Of a stretch of 64,000 nt of DNA, positions 40,373 through 50,100 are shown one piece after another. Source of the DNA: Pseudomonadota bacterium. Its GTDB lineage: Bacteria > Pseudomonadota > Alphaproteobacteria > Micavibrionales > UBA2020. A program made the translations under genes and the position numbers. The notes beneath the pieces are model-generated. The model was given only the letters and a program-made list of their open reading frames with translations, was not told the DNA's origin and ran no database searches. Within the stretch, counting starts at the first letter, position 1; the number at the start of each line of letters is the position of its first letter. The DNA lies in assembly GCA_021845905.1 (NCBI GenBank), contig JAJZVA010000003.1, forward strand, positions 137,169-201,168, given 5' to 3'.

Positions 40373-41059
40373 ATGGACAGGTTCAGGCATATCGACACGT
40401 GGCTGTTCGATCTCGACAACACGCTTTACGACGCCTCGACCGGCGTCTTCGACCAGATCATCGAGCGTATGACGCTCTACGTCTGCAACCTCCTCGGCGT
40501 CTCGCGCGAAGAGGCGAACGCGCTCCGCCGCGGCTACTGGGAGAAATACGGCACCACGCTCTACGGCCTGATGCAGGAGCACAGGATCGACCCGCAGGAT
40601 TTTCTCAGCTTCTCGCACGACGTGGACATCTCCGCCGTGCCGCAGTGCGAGACCATCAAGGAAAAGCTGGGCGGGCTGCCGGGGCGCAAGATCATCTTCA
40701 CCAATTCCTCGCGGGCTTTCGCGGAGCGCATGACCCGCCATCTCGGCATCGACGGCCACTTCGAAAGCACCTTCAGCATCGAAAGCGCGGACTTCGTGCC
40801 CAAGCCGAACCCGGAAACCTACCGCGCGATCATCGAAAAATTCTCCTTCGACCCGAAGAGGGCGGCGATGTTCGACGACATGCAGGTGAACCTGAAAACC
40901 GCGGCGGAACAGGGCATGACCACGGTCTGGATCGACTGCGGAGAGCCGGGCGAAGGCGCAAGCGGCGGCGCGCTCCCTTCGCACATCCACCACAAGACGG
41001 AAAAACTCGCCGACTGGCTCCGCGAAACCGTTCCCGAACATCCCGTCAAAAGGAAATAA
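40373..41059 (+). CDS. HAD-family pyrimidine 5'-nucleotidase-like hydrolase
   Basis: TWLFDLDNTLYDASTGVFDQI, YGTTLYGLMQEH, IIFTNSSRAFAERM, AAMFDDMQVNL. Confidence 0.9.
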   Translation: MDRFRHIDTWLFDLDNTLYDASTGVFDQIIERMTLYVCNLLGVSREEANALRRGYWEKYGTTLYGLMQEHRIDPQDFLSFSHDVDISAVPQCETIKEKLGGLPGRKIIFTNSSRAFAERMTRHLGIDGHFESTFSIESADFVPKPNPETYRAIIEKFSFDPKRAAMFDDMQVNLKTAAEQGMTTVWIDCGEPGEGASGGALPSHIHHKTEKLADWLRETVPEHPVKRK

Positions 41060-41062
41060 ACC

Positions 41063-41908
41063 ATGTCCGACGCCGGAAAACTCGAAGCCGAGATCGACAC
41101 CGTCTGGGAGCAACGCGAGCAACTGACCGACAAGACCAAAGTCCTCGCCAAAAGCACCGTCGACGAGGCCCTGCAACTGCTCGGCGCGGGCAAGCTCCGC
41201 GTCGCGGAAAAGAAGGACGGCGCGTGGCGCGTCAACGTCTGGCTCAAAAAGGCCGTGCTGCTCTCGTTCCGTCTCAACGGCAACACATTGATCTCCGGCG
41301 GCGTCGGCGGCACAAACTGGTGGGACAAGGTCGCTCCCGCATTCAAAGGCATGAAGGAAAAAGAATTCGAAAGCGCGGGCTTCCGCGCCGTGCCGGGCAG
41401 CATCGTCCGCGCCTCGGCCTTCATCGCGCGCGGTGTCGTTTTGATGCCGAGCTTCGTCAACGTCGGCGCGTTCGTCGGCGAGGGCACGATGGTCGACACG
41501 TGGGTGACGATCGGCTCCTGCGCGCAGATCGGCAGGCACTGCCACATTTCCGGCGGCGTCGGCATCGGCGGGGTGCTTGAACCTTTGCAAGCGGAGCCGG
41601 TGATCATCGAGGACAACTGCTTCATCGGCGCGCGCTCCGAAGTCGCCGAGGGCGTGATCGTCGAGGAAGGCGCGGTTTTGTCGATGGGCGTGTTTCTCGG
41701 CGCCTCCACGAAGATCATCGACCGCGCGACGGGCGAGGTTTTCACGGGCCGCGTTCCCGCCTATTCCGTCGTCGTGCCGGGATCGCTGCCCGGCAAGCCT
41801 CTGCCCGACGGATCGCCGGGGCCGAACCTCGCCTGCGCGGTGATCGTCAAGCGCGTGGACGAGAAAACCCGCGCCAAAACCTCGATCAACGAATTGCTGC
41901 GGGCCTGA
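41063..41908 (+). CDS. dapD: 2,3,4,5-tetrahydropyridine-2,6-dicarboxylate N-succinyltransferase
   Basis: 281 aa; [46 protein letters not shown]. Confidence 0.97.
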   Translation: MSDAGKLEAEIDTVWEQREQLTDKTKVLAKSTVDEALQLLGAGKLRVAEKKDGAWRVNVWLKKAVLLSFRLNGNTLISGGVGGTNWWDKVAPAFKGMKEKEFESAGFRAVPGSIVRASAFIARGVVLMPSFVNVGAFVGEGTMVDTWVTIGSCAQIGRHCHISGGVGIGGVLEPLQAEPVIIEDNCFIGARSEVAEGVIVEEGAVLSMGVFLGASTKIIDRATGEVFTGRVPAYSVVVPGSLPGKPLPDGSPGPNLACAVIVKRVDEKTRAKTSINELLRA

Positions 41909-41918
41909 AAAAAAGAAC

Positions 41919-43079
41919 ATGACCGACCCGCTTAAAATCGCGCAAGACCTGATCCGCTGCAAAAGCGTGACGCCCGCGGAAGGCGGCGCGCTCGATTATT
42001 TGGAAAAACTTTTGAGCGCACATGGCTTTATCTGCCAGCGCGTGACCTTTTCGGACAAAGACACGCCCGACGTGCAAAATCTCTATGCGCGGCGCGGAAA
42101 CTGCGCGCCCAACATTTGCTTCGCCGGACACACGGACGTCGTGCCGGTCGGCGATGAACGCGCCTGGACGGTCGATCCGTTCGGCGGAGAAATCAAGGAC
42201 GGAAAACTTTTCGGCCGCGGGGCCTGCGACATGAAGGGCGCGATCGCCTCCTTTGTCGCCGCGGCGCTGGACGTGACGGATGCAAAAGGCTCCGTCAGCC
42301 TGCTCATCACCGGCGACGAGGAAGGCCCCTCGATCAACGGCACGCGCAAAATGCTCGGCTGGCTCGCGGAGAAAAACGAGAAGATCGACTACTGCATCGT
42401 CGGCGAGCCGACGTCGGCGGAAACCCTCGGCGACACGGTGAAAATCGGCCGCCGCGGCAGCTTCACCGGACGCATCACCGTGACGGGCAAGCAGGGGCAC
42501 GTCGCCTATCCGCATCTCGCCGACAATCCGGTGCCCAAATTGCTCGAACTGCTCGACGTGCTGGAGGGGCTGATCCTCGACGCGGGGACGGAGCACTTCC
42601 AGCCCTCCAATCTCGAAATCGTCGATATCGGGGCGGGGAATGAAAGCGGCGGCAACAGGGCGGAGAACGTGATTCCGGCGCAAGCGCACGCGGTTTTCAA
42701 CGTGCGCTTCAACGATCTTTACAGCGGCGCGACGCTCGAAAAGAAACTCCGCGCGGCTTTGAACGCGCTCGACACGCCCTTTGACATGACGACCCGCATC
42801 GGCGGCGAAAGTTTTTACACTCCGCCGGGCAAACTCTCGGACGCGCTTTCCGCGGCGGTCGAAACCGTCACGGGGCAAAAACCGCTTTTAAGCACCTCGG
42901 GCGGAACGTCGGACGCGCGCTTCATCCACAAAGTATGCCCCGTCGCCGAGCTCGGCCTGCTCAACGCCACGGCGCATCAGGTGGACGAACATGTCGCCTG
43001 TGCCGACATCACCGCCCTCGCCGACATATATAAAGCCGCCTTGCGGATGATTCTCGCCGATAGACAGATAAATAATTGA
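41919..43079 (+). CDS. dapE: Succinyl-diaminopimelate desuccinylase
   Basis: 386 aa; LIRCKSVTPAEGGALDYL, FAGHTDVVPVGDERAWTVDPFGGEIKDGKLFGRGACDMKG, TSGGTSDARFI. Confidence 0.97.
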   Translation: MTDPLKIAQDLIRCKSVTPAEGGALDYLEKLLSAHGFICQRVTFSDKDTPDVQNLYARRGNCAPNICFAGHTDVVPVGDERAWTVDPFGGEIKDGKLFGRGACDMKGAIASFVAAALDVTDAKGSVSLLITGDEEGPSINGTRKMLGWLAEKNEKIDYCIVGEPTSAETLGDTVKIGRRGSFTGRITVTGKQGHVAYPHLADNPVPKLLELLDVLEGLILDAGTEHFQPSNLEIVDIGAGNESGGNRAENVIPAQAHAVFNVRFNDLYSGATLEKKLRAALNALDTPFDMTTRIGGESFYTPPGKLSDALSAAVETVTGQKPLLSTSGGTSDARFIHKVCPVAELGLLNATAHQVDEHVACADITALADIYKAALRMILADRQINN

Positions 43080-43197
43080 TATAAAACGATATTTTTATTA
43101 TTTTTAATCTTATGTTAATAAAAATATTGACATAAGTCATAAACAATCATAAAGTTATCTACATGCTTCGTTAAAGAATCTTTCAAGGAGAGTACAA

Positions 43198-44499
43198 ATG
43201 TTCAAATACGATATGCCCCTCACGCTGGATTTCATTGCAGAAGAGATTTTGTTTTTCAAACCCAACACAGAGGCCGAAGCAAAAGAGATTCAGGAGTGCC
43301 TCTTCAAAATGGGGTGCGTGTGGCCTAAAGCCGGAAAAGAGGAGCAGACGCAAGTGCAACTTCCCGACTACTGCGTCCAACGGGGCATTGTCGTGAATAA
43401 AGGCGCCCTCAGCCTTTTCACCGGCTACAGGGAAGAACTTGAATTCGCCTACCACTGCACGCTCGATCAGTTGAAGGAAGGCATTGCGCTCGCCAGCAAG
43501 CCCGTAAGAGGAGAAGTCAACGAAGCAGCCCTCAAGGAAGCGCGGCAGGATATCGACAGCATGATCGGCCTCGGCCAGGCGAAGAAAGACACTGCCCAAA
43601 CCATCGCGCTCGCCCGCATCCATCAGGCCAAGATTGACATGGGCCTGAAGGTCGAAGCGGCATCGATGCACATGGTCTTCACCGGCAATCCCGGCACGGG
43701 CAAAACCACCTTCGCCCGCAAGGTCGCGAAGCTTTATCACGCGCTCGGCTTTATCGAGAGTGACAAGGTCGTCGAGGTGAAGCGCAAGGATGTCGTCGCG
43801 GGCTATATCGGCCAGACCGCCAAAGCGATGGAGAAAAAGATCAAGGAAGCGACCGGCGGCGTGCTGTTCATCGATGAAGCCTACGCTCTGGTGCGCGAGA
43901 AAAACAGCGACGGCAAGGACTTCGGCCATGAAGCGATCGAAACGCTGGTGGCAGAGATGGAAAACCTGCGCGACAGGCTCGTCGTCATCGTCGCGGGCTA
44001 TCCCGAAGACATGAAGAGACTGATCGAGTCCAACGCGGGCCTGGAATCGCGCTTCATCAACTATATCTCTTTCGAGGACTATTCCATCGGCGATCTCGGC
44101 CTGATCATGGATCAGATGTGCGAAATGAACGGATGCCGCATGCAACCCGCGGCGCGCAAGGCCGCGCTGGAACTGCTGGAAGACGTGAAAAAATCGACCG
44201 ATCCGCGCAGTTTCGGCAACGCGCGCGCCGTGCGCAACCTCGTCGAAAAAGCGCTGAAGACGCAGGCGGAGAGGCTCGACAAGTCAACCCTGTTCAACGA
44301 ACATGCCAGCGGCCAGATCACCGACGGCCTCTTCAAGCTGGCGCTCGCGACCATCACGCCGGCGGACATCGCGAATATTTCGCTGAAAGATATCAAGACG
44401 GCGAAAGAAGAGCAAAAACGCGGCATCGGCTTCACGGCAAAATGGCCGGAGGAAGAGACCAGGAAACTTGTCGCCGTACCCGCCGCGGCGAACATGTAA
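43198..44499 (+). CDS. CbbX/SpoVK-like AAA+ ATPase
   Basis: 433 aa; MIGLGQAKKDTAQTI, Walker A FTGNPGTGKTTFARKVAKLY, VLFIDEAYALVRE, VIVAGYPEDMKRLIESNAGLESRF. Confidence 0.9.
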   Translation: MFKYDMPLTLDFIAEEILFFKPNTEAEAKEIQECLFKMGCVWPKAGKEEQTQVQLPDYCVQRGIVVNKGALSLFTGYREELEFAYHCTLDQLKEGIALASKPVRGEVNEAALKEARQDIDSMIGLGQAKKDTAQTIALARIHQAKIDMGLKVEAASMHMVFTGNPGTGKTTFARKVAKLYHALGFIESDKVVEVKRKDVVAGYIGQTAKAMEKKIKEATGGVLFIDEAYALVREKNSDGKDFGHEAIETLVAEMENLRDRLVVIVAGYPEDMKRLIESNAGLESRFINYISFEDYSIGDLGLIMDQMCEMNGCRMQPAARKAALELLEDVKKSTDPRSFGNARAVRNLVEKALKTQAERLDKSTLFNEHASGQITDGLFKLALATITPADIANISLKDIKTAKEEQKRGIGFTAKWPEEETRKLVAVPAAANM

Positions 44500-44606
44500 A
44501 GACGCAAGATGACGGCGTTCGGGGTCACGCCCGGACGCCGCGCGCCTTTCTCCAGCGCGCGCCGCATCATGCGCCGCCGGATCGCGCAGTTTCATATTCC
44601 GTACTT

Positions 44607-46532
44607 TTAAATTTCGTACTGGCCGCCGATTTCGACCACGCGGTCGGAGGGAATGCCGTAATAGGCGCCGGCGTTCGAGGCGTTCTTTTTCAGCCAGGCG
44701 AAGATGCGCTCGCGCCAGCGGGCGATGCCCGAGGGTTCCTCGGTCGAAATCACCGTCTCCTTGCCGAGGAAGAACGACGCCTGATGGATGTCGTCGAAAT
44801 CCATGCCCCGCGCCTGGCACTGCTGGAGCGCGGCGGGCACGTTGGGCTCGTCCTGGAATCCGGTGTGGAGATCGAGCTGGTAGAAGTCGTTGCCGAGGTT
44901 GTAGACGTGCACGCGGTTTTCCGCCGGAACGTAGGGCACTTCCTGCGACACGACGGTGAGGAAGATGATGCGCTCGTGCAAGACCTTGTTGTGCTTGAGG
45001 TTGTGCAGCAGCGAGGCGGGGATGACGTTGTGCACCGCGGTCATGTAGACGGCGGTGCCGGGCACGCGCACCGGCGGGTTTTTGTAGATTTCCTTGATGA
45101 AGCGCTCGGTCGAGACGGAGGCGCGGGCGATTTTTTCGTTGAGGATGCGGTTGCCGCTCTTCCACGTGGTGAGCAACGTGAAGATGACCGAGGCGATCAT
45201 CAGGGGCACGTAGCCGCCCGAGGCGATCTTCTGCGACGAAGCGGCGAAGAGCACGGCGTCGACCGCGGCGAACCCGCCCGACGTCGCCAGCACGCGCCAC
45301 CACGGCCAATGCCATTTGAGCCGCATGACGAAGCTGACCTGTATCGCGGCGATGAACATCGCGCCGGTGACGGCGACGCCGTAGGCCGCGGCGAGCCCTT
45401 CCGACGACTTGAAGATCACGACGACGGAAAGCACCATCGCCAGCAGCAGCCAGTTGACGAAGGGAATGTAGATCTGCCCCATTTCCTTGGCGGAGGTGAA
45501 GAAGATGCGCATGCGCGGCAGATAGCCCAGCATGATCGCCTGACGGGTGAGCGAATAGGCGCCGGAAATGACCGCCTGCGAGGCGATGACCGTCGCCATC
45601 GCGGCGAGGATCAGCAGCGGCACGGAGAGCGCCTTGGGCGCGAGCAGGTAAAAAGGATTCTCGATCGCCTTGGGATGCAAGATCAAAAGCGCGCCCTGGC
45701 CGAAATAGTTCAAGATCAGCCCCGGCCAGACGATCGCCAGCCAGACGGCGCGGATCGGCTTCGCGCCGAAGTGGCCCATGTCGGCGTAAAGCGCCTCGGC
45801 CCCGGTGACGGACAGCACCGTCGCGCCGAGCGCCATGAAAGACAGGAACGGCCGGGTGATGATGAACTTGAGGGCGAAGAGCGGATTGACCGCCTGCATC
45901 ACCTCGGGCGCATGGACGATTTGCAGAAGGCCGAAGATCCCCAGCGTCGAAAACCACAAAAGCATGATCGGGCCGAACAGGTTGCCGACCTTGCCGGTGC
46001 CGAAGCGCTGGCCGAGGAACAGGCAGATGAGGATGACCATGGCGAGCGGAAGCTCGATGGTGTGCAGGCTCGGCGCGACGACCTGAATCCCCTCGATCGC
46101 CGACAAGACGGAGATCGCCGGGGTGATGACGCCGTCGGCGTAAAACAGGCTGCCCGCCATCACGCCGAGCAGACCCGTCATGTAAAACAGCGACGGGCTG
46201 GGGCGCGTGAGGCGCTGCACCAGCGCGAGCAGCGCGAAATCGCCGCCCTCGCCCTTGTTGCTCGCCTTCATCACCACCATGACGTATTTGAGCGTCACGA
46301 CGATCAACAGCAGCCAGAAGATCATGGAAAGAAAACGGTAGATGTTCTCCGGCGCGACGGCGAGCCCCGTCTGGGTGAAACTCTCCTTCAGGGCATAGAG
46401 CGGGCTGGTGCCGATGTCGCCGAAGACGACGCCGAGCGCGCCCAGCATCAGCAGTTTGGACGAGCTTGCGTGGTGCGAACCGGAGCGTTCCTGCTCCAGC
46501 TTACTGTTCAGGTGTTCGGAAAGGCTTTGCAT
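44607..46532 (-). CDS. kup: Potassium uptake protein Kup
   Basis: LGALGVVFGDIGTSPLYALKESF, LFYADGVITPAISVLSAIEG. Confidence 0.96.
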   Translation of the reverse strand: MQSLSEHLNSKLEQERSGSHHASSSKLLMLGALGVVFGDIGTSPLYALKESFTQTGLAVAPENIYRFLSMIFWLLLIVVTLKYVMVVMKASNKGEGGDFALLALVQRLTRPSPSLFYMTGLLGVMAGSLFYADGVITPAISVLSAIEGIQVVAPSLHTIELPLAMVILICLFLGQRFGTGKVGNLFGPIMLLWFSTLGIFGLLQIVHAPEVMQAVNPLFALKFIITRPFLSFMALGATVLSVTGAEALYADMGHFGAKPIRAVWLAIVWPGLILNYFGQGALLILHPKAIENPFYLLAPKALSVPLLILAAMATVIASQAVISGAYSLTRQAIMLGYLPRMRIFFTSAKEMGQIYIPFVNWLLLAMVLSVVVIFKSSEGLAAAYGVAVTGAMFIAAIQVSFVMRLKWHWPWWRVLATSGGFAAVDAVLFAASSQKIASGGYVPLMIASVIFTLLTTWKSGNRILNEKIARASVSTERFIKEIYKNPPVRVPGTAVYMTAVHNVIPASLLHNLKHNKVLHERIIFLTVVSQEVPYVPAENRVHVYNLGNDFYQLDLHTGFQDEPNVPAALQQCQARGMDFDDIHQASFFLGKETVISTEEPSGIARWRERIFAWLKKNASNAGAYYGIPSDRVVEIGGQYEI

Positions 46533-46738
46533 GGGGGGATCTTGTATTGTTCCTTGGTTTCTGAACGCGCGGCGCGGCGGATGCGCGGCGGAGGTTTCCC
46601 GGTTGAATCCGTTCCAAGGGATAACACACTTTGCCTCCCTTGGCAAAAGAAGCCGGTGACGTTTTTTCTATCTACCTGAAATAAAAGAGAAATTTTGAGA
46701 GACGGAGCGGCCTTCGGGCACGGATGCGCGCCCGCCGC

Positions 46739-47146
46739 TCAGTCGGTCGGGTTGCCGGACGCCTTCAGCTCCTGCTCGATGGCCTTTTTCTCCTGCGGCG
46801 TCATATGCGCCCATTCGGCCTGCGCCTGCGCGCGCGCCGCGGCCTGTTCCTGCGGCGTCATGGCTTCATATGTCTGTTGCGCCTGCCGCTCCATCTGCTT
46901 TTGCTCGCCGGGGCTGAGGTTCTGCCACTGCGCCGCCGCGGTGTCCTCGGCCTGCTGTTTGGCGGCGGGGCTGAGCGTGCTGAAGTTCTTTTGCGCCTGC
47001 TGCTCGAAGGCCTTCCTTTGCGCGGGCGTCATGCCGTTGAGCTTTTGCATGGTCTGGTCGGCGGTGACCGGCAACTGCACCTGCGCGCCTGCGGGCGCGG
47101 CAAGCGCGAGAAGAACGGCGGTCATCGTCAAAATGCGTGTTCTCAT
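46739..47146 (-). CDS. Small secreted TPxEQ-repeat protein (DUF3106-like)
   Basis: Signal peptide then MTPAQRKAFEQQ...LSPAAKQQAED...LSPGEQKQMERQ...MTPQEQAAARAQ...MTPQEKKAIEQE. Confidence 0.6.
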   Translation of the reverse strand: MRTRILTMTAVLLALAAPAGAQVQLPVTADQTMQKLNGMTPAQRKAFEQQAQKNFSTLSPAAKQQAEDTAAAQWQNLSPGEQKQMERQAQQTYEAMTPQEQAAARAQAQAEWAHMTPQEKKAIEQELKASGNPTD

Positions 47147-47172
47147 TTTTTGTTTCCTTTCGTTGATCGTCG

Positions 47173-47586
47173 TCAGTCTGTCGGGTCGCCGTCCGGCAGG
47201 TCCTTGAGCAGAAGGTTTTTTTCGCCCGGCGTCATGCCCGCCCATTCCGCGCGGGTGCGGGCGCGCGCCGCGGCCTGTTCTTGCGGCGTCATCGCGTCGT
47301 ATTGCGCGGCGGCATCCTGTTCGAGCCGCCGCTGCTGGTCGGGAGAAAGCGCCTGCCATTGCTGCACGGCCTGCCGTTCAAGCATTTCCTGTTCCTCCGG
47401 CGTGAGCGCGTCGAACCGCGACACGGCCTGCCGCTCGAAATCGTCGCGCTCATCGGCCGCCATCCTGTCGATGGTGCGCATGGTGCGGGCGACGATCGAA
47501 AGGCCTTTTTTGTCCTGCCGCGCCAGATGCGCGGTGAAAAAAACCAGCAACGCCAGAACCGGCAGCAAGAACGGTATCTTATTCAC
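47173..47586 (-). CDS. Small membrane-anchored TPxEQ-repeat protein (paralogue of previous)
   Basis: 137 aa; LTPEEQEMLERQAVQQWQALSPDQQRRLEQDAAAQYDAMTPQEQAAARARTRAEWAGMTPGEKNLLLKDL. Confidence 0.6.
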   Translation of the reverse strand: MNKIPFLLPVLALLVFFTAHLARQDKKGLSIVARTMRTIDRMAADERDDFERQAVSRFDALTPEEQEMLERQAVQQWQALSPDQQRRLEQDAAAQYDAMTPQEQAAARARTRAEWAGMTPGEKNLLLKDLPDGDPTD

Positions 47587-47662
47587 CCCTGATTCCTTCC
47601 GTGGTTGGCGGCAGAACGGATGACGGAAGATTATATTGTCACGCGAAAACGAATTTCAAAAG

Positions 47663-47699
47663 AAAAGCCGCAAGGCTCCCCCGAACCTGCGGCTTTTTT
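47663..47699. terminator. Intrinsic terminator
   Basis: AAAAGCCGCA...TGCGGCTTTTTT. Confidence 0.75.
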
Positions 47700-47736
47700 C
47701 ATCGTTTCCCCGAACCCCCGTCCGGACAATCTCCTC

Positions 47737-47886
47737 TCAGGCGTGCTTGTGCGCGGGCGCGGCGGGCGCCTGTTTCGGCTGACGGGCGCGCTCTTCGGCG
47801 CGTTTGATCGCCACCAGCCCCTGACGGAACGCGGCGAGGTTGTTTTCAATGTTACCGCGATTGAATTGCGCGCTCAGTTTTGCCAT
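47737..47886 (-). CDS. Small hypothetical protein (49 aa)
   Basis: MAKLSAQFNRGNIENNLAAFRQGLVAIKRAEERARQPKQAPAAPAHKHA*, read manually because it is below the ORF-track cutoff; abuts the next small gene. Confidence 0.45.
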   Translation of the reverse strand: MAKLSAQFNRGNIENNLAAFRQGLVAIKRAEERARQPKQAPAAPAHKHA

Positions 47887-47887
47887 G

Positions 47888-48112
47888 TCAGTGCACTCCT
47901 TCTTCTTGCAACAATGATTCCAGTTCTTCGATCCGCCGTTCCAGATGTTCCCTGCTCACGGTGATCACGCCGCGGCGCATCACCGCCTTGGCGTTGGCGC
48001 GGATGGCGTTGCGCAGGTCGGCGATGCCGCTCTCGCCGAGAATGTCCTTGTCGCCAAAGACCGCCACATATTCGTCGCCGCGCTGCGCCGTCATGAGAAA
48101 CACGTGTTGCAT
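47888..48112 (-). CDS. Small hypothetical protein
   Basis: [74 protein letters not shown]. Confidence 0.5.
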   Translation of the reverse strand: MQHVFLMTAQRGDEYVAVFGDKDILGESGIADLRNAIRANAKAVMRRGVITVSREHLERRIEELESLLQEEGVH

Positions 48113-48327
48113 ATTCCGTCTCCTTTTTCGTCCTTGTGCCCCGGCTGATTGCTTTGACACGGTTGATTGCTTGCTATGTATTACTTTATGCAAACAAAGT
48201 TAAACAATGGTTAATATTGCATAATTTATTGTTATTGCTATATTTTCCGAAGCGAATCTATCCGGCTTTTTATGTTTTTTCGCCCGTTCCGCAAGGCAAA
48301 AAGCCGCTTTTCAGAAGGAGAGACGAC

Positions 48328-48744
48328 ATGCACGCCGTGACGACCGTAACAGAATCGGGCGAAGGGCTTTATACGCAAAACATCAACACGGCGGGACACG
48401 CGCTCATGGCGGACGAACCCGTCGATCTCGGCGGGCGCGATTTGGGCCCCGCGCCTTACGATTTGCTGCTGGCCGCGCTCGGCGCCTGCACGGCGATGAC
48501 TTTGCGCATGTACGCCAACCAGAAAAAGTGGGATTTGAAAAAGGCCAGCGTGACGCTCAGCCACGAAAAACGCACCGACGCGGAAAATAAAAAATTCGAC
48601 TTCATCACGCGCGAGATCGCGCTCGAGGGCGAGCTCGACGCGGCGCAACGCGCGCGGCTGCTCGAAATCGCCAACAAATGCCCCGTGCACAAAACCCTCA
48701 CCGGCGATATGCGCCCCGTGGTGGAAAGCCGTTTGGCGGAGTGA
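48328..48744 (+). CDS. OsmC family protein
   Basis: [33 protein letters not shown]...[13 protein letters not shown]. Confidence 0.9.
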   Translation: MHAVTTVTESGEGLYTQNINTAGHALMADEPVDLGGRDLGPAPYDLLLAALGACTAMTLRMYANQKKWDLKKASVTLSHEKRTDAENKKFDFITREIALEGELDAAQRARLLEIANKCPVHKTLTGDMRPVVESRLAE

Positions 48745-48834
48745 CGATTGACGCATCGCGCTCCCGCGCGAACGTTGCTTTATCAAACAGAATGCCTGTG
48801 CTAGCCTGAAACCGTTGCCGCGTCCGCGCGGCGG

Positions 48835-49011
48835 CCGGGGCTTAAGAATCCCGCAATAACCGGTGACGTGACCGTATATCACGTCGCTTCTCCGCGTTTT
48901 TATTATGCCCGGGAGGTGGCGGCGCATGTCCAGAGCTTCGGCTTAAAGGCCGTCGCGGTCGTGTTACAGCGGCTTCTAAACTCCCGGCGCCAGAGAATCC
49001 TCTCTGGCGCC
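48835..49011 (+). ncRNA. Structured RNA element, copy 2
   Basis: Same architecture as 11089-11260: CCGGGGCTTAAGAATCCCGCAATAAC / GTTACAGCGGCTTCTAAACTCCCGG, GACGTGA-CCGTATA-TCACGTC, identical 3' hairpin GGCGCCAGAGAATCCTCTCTGGCGCC. Confidence 0.75.
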
Positions 49012-49035
49012 TTCTTCTAGAAAGGGAGCAAGACC

Positions 49036-49225
49036 GTGCGCACAGACGACAGCATCCACGCCAGGAACATGAAAAAACCTCGCCGAAGAACTCCGCCGCA
49101 TGTCGCGGCTGGAGCCGCCGTATGACGTCTGCTTCAAAAACGCGCCGGACATCTCGCGCGGCATCTGGCATCTCGCCGCCTTCTATCTCGACGGAAAAGA
49201 GCGGAATAAAAGCGACTTCCACTGA
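49036..49225 (+). pseudogene. Frameshifted copy of the 57-aa ORF of 11284-11457
   Basis: GTGCGCACAGACGACAGCATCCACGCCAGGAACATGAAAAAACC has one extra nucleotide (A6 run) relative to copy 1; downstream frame encodes MSRLEPPYDVCFKNAPDISRGIWHLAAFYLDGKERNKSDFH*. Confidence 0.6.
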
Positions 49226-49264
49226 CGGGTTGGCGCAGTTCACCCCCGCACGACGCTGCGGCCT

Positions 49265-49927
49265 TTAGCCGCGTCCGACAACGGCGTACACCGCCTTGAC
49301 CTCGTCCCTGGGGATGTCTTTTTCCTCCGGCGGGTTGAACTGCGCGACGCGGATATTGTCCACCGACTGGCGCAGATAGCGCGTGATGTGCGCGTCGCCG
49401 TTTTGCATTTCGATCACGCAGTCGCGCCCCTGTTCGGGCGGGCGTCCGGGATGCACATAGACAAGCTCGCCCGCGAAATAGCGCGGCTCCATCGCATCGG
49501 AGAAAACGTAGATCGCGAAGGCGTTGCCGCCCGCCTGCGCCGGATGCCGCGCCACCCAGTCGACGACCGCGCCGCTTTCGAGATTGGGGCATTTTTGCAG
49601 GCTGTCCGGCGCGGCGCCGTAAACCGGCACGTAATTGTCGGTCGGGCGCGGCGCGGGCTGCATCGGCACGTCGGAAAAGCCGTGGTGGTGGCTGAGTTTG
49701 TCCTGCCTGTATTCGAAATCGCCGCCGATTCCGCCGGAAAGGTCGAGCTTGACGCCGAGATAATCCTCGATCACCGGAATCTCGGTCGCCATGATGTTGC
49801 GCCGCCCGTGGATCAGGCGGTTGACCGCGGCGGGGTTGAGCCCCATATGCTCGGCCAGCCCTTTTTGGGTTTTGCCGGGGGTGTTTTCAATGATCTTGCG
49901 GATCTGCTCATATATGCGCGTTACCAT
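49265..49927 (-). CDS. HTH / S24 peptidase-like phage-type repressor
   Basis: 220 aa; N-terminal HTH GKTQKGLAEHMGLNPAAVNRLIHGRRNI; C-terminal S24-like AIYVFSDAMEPRYFAGELVYVHPGRPPEQGRDCVIEMQNGDAHITRYLRQ. Confidence 0.85.
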   Translation of the reverse strand: MVTRIYEQIRKIIENTPGKTQKGLAEHMGLNPAAVNRLIHGRRNIMATEIPVIEDYLGVKLDLSGGIGGDFEYRQDKLSHHHGFSDVPMQPAPRPTDNYVPVYGAAPDSLQKCPNLESGAVVDWVARHPAQAGGNAFAIYVFSDAMEPRYFAGELVYVHPGRPPEQGRDCVIEMQNGDAHITRYLRQSVDNIRVAQFNPPEEKDIPRDEVKAVYAVVGRG

Positions 49928-50039
49928 TCCTTTATATTATCGCACTTTTATAAATGACGCTATAGCAATTTAGTAATCATTTGATATTTATATTTTAATT
50001 TTAAAAAATTTCATTTTAGAAAATTTATATTGACAATAA

Positions 50040-50056
50040 ATTGCGAATATAGCAAT
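50040..50056. promoter_or_regulatory. Candidate repressor operator inside the rightward promoter
   Basis: ATTGCGAATATAGCAAT (ATTGC-N7-GCAAT) lies between TTGACA (50030) and CAATAT (50053); TATAGCAAT also at 49961. Confidence 0.5.
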
Positions 50057-50100
50057 ATTTGCAAAGGATATGATTCGAAAGCGTAACTGGAATATGACAT

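Noticed and set aside
44500-44606. GGCGTTCGGG-GTCAC-GCCCGGACGCC hairpin between the AAA+ gene and kup
   Set aside because: Imperfect stem without a T tract and no second copy seen; not enough to call a terminator or RNA
44118-46679. 853-aa plus-strand ORF opposite kup and overlapping the AAA+ gene
   Set aside because: Low-complexity RHDD-rich translation, antisense to clear kup; starts inside the AAA+ gene in another frame
48842-49243. 133-aa minus-strand ORF (and the similar 10939-11418 ORF) over the structured RNA copies
   Set aside because: Antisense to the conserved RNA/small-ORF cassette; similarity between them follows from the duplicated DNA
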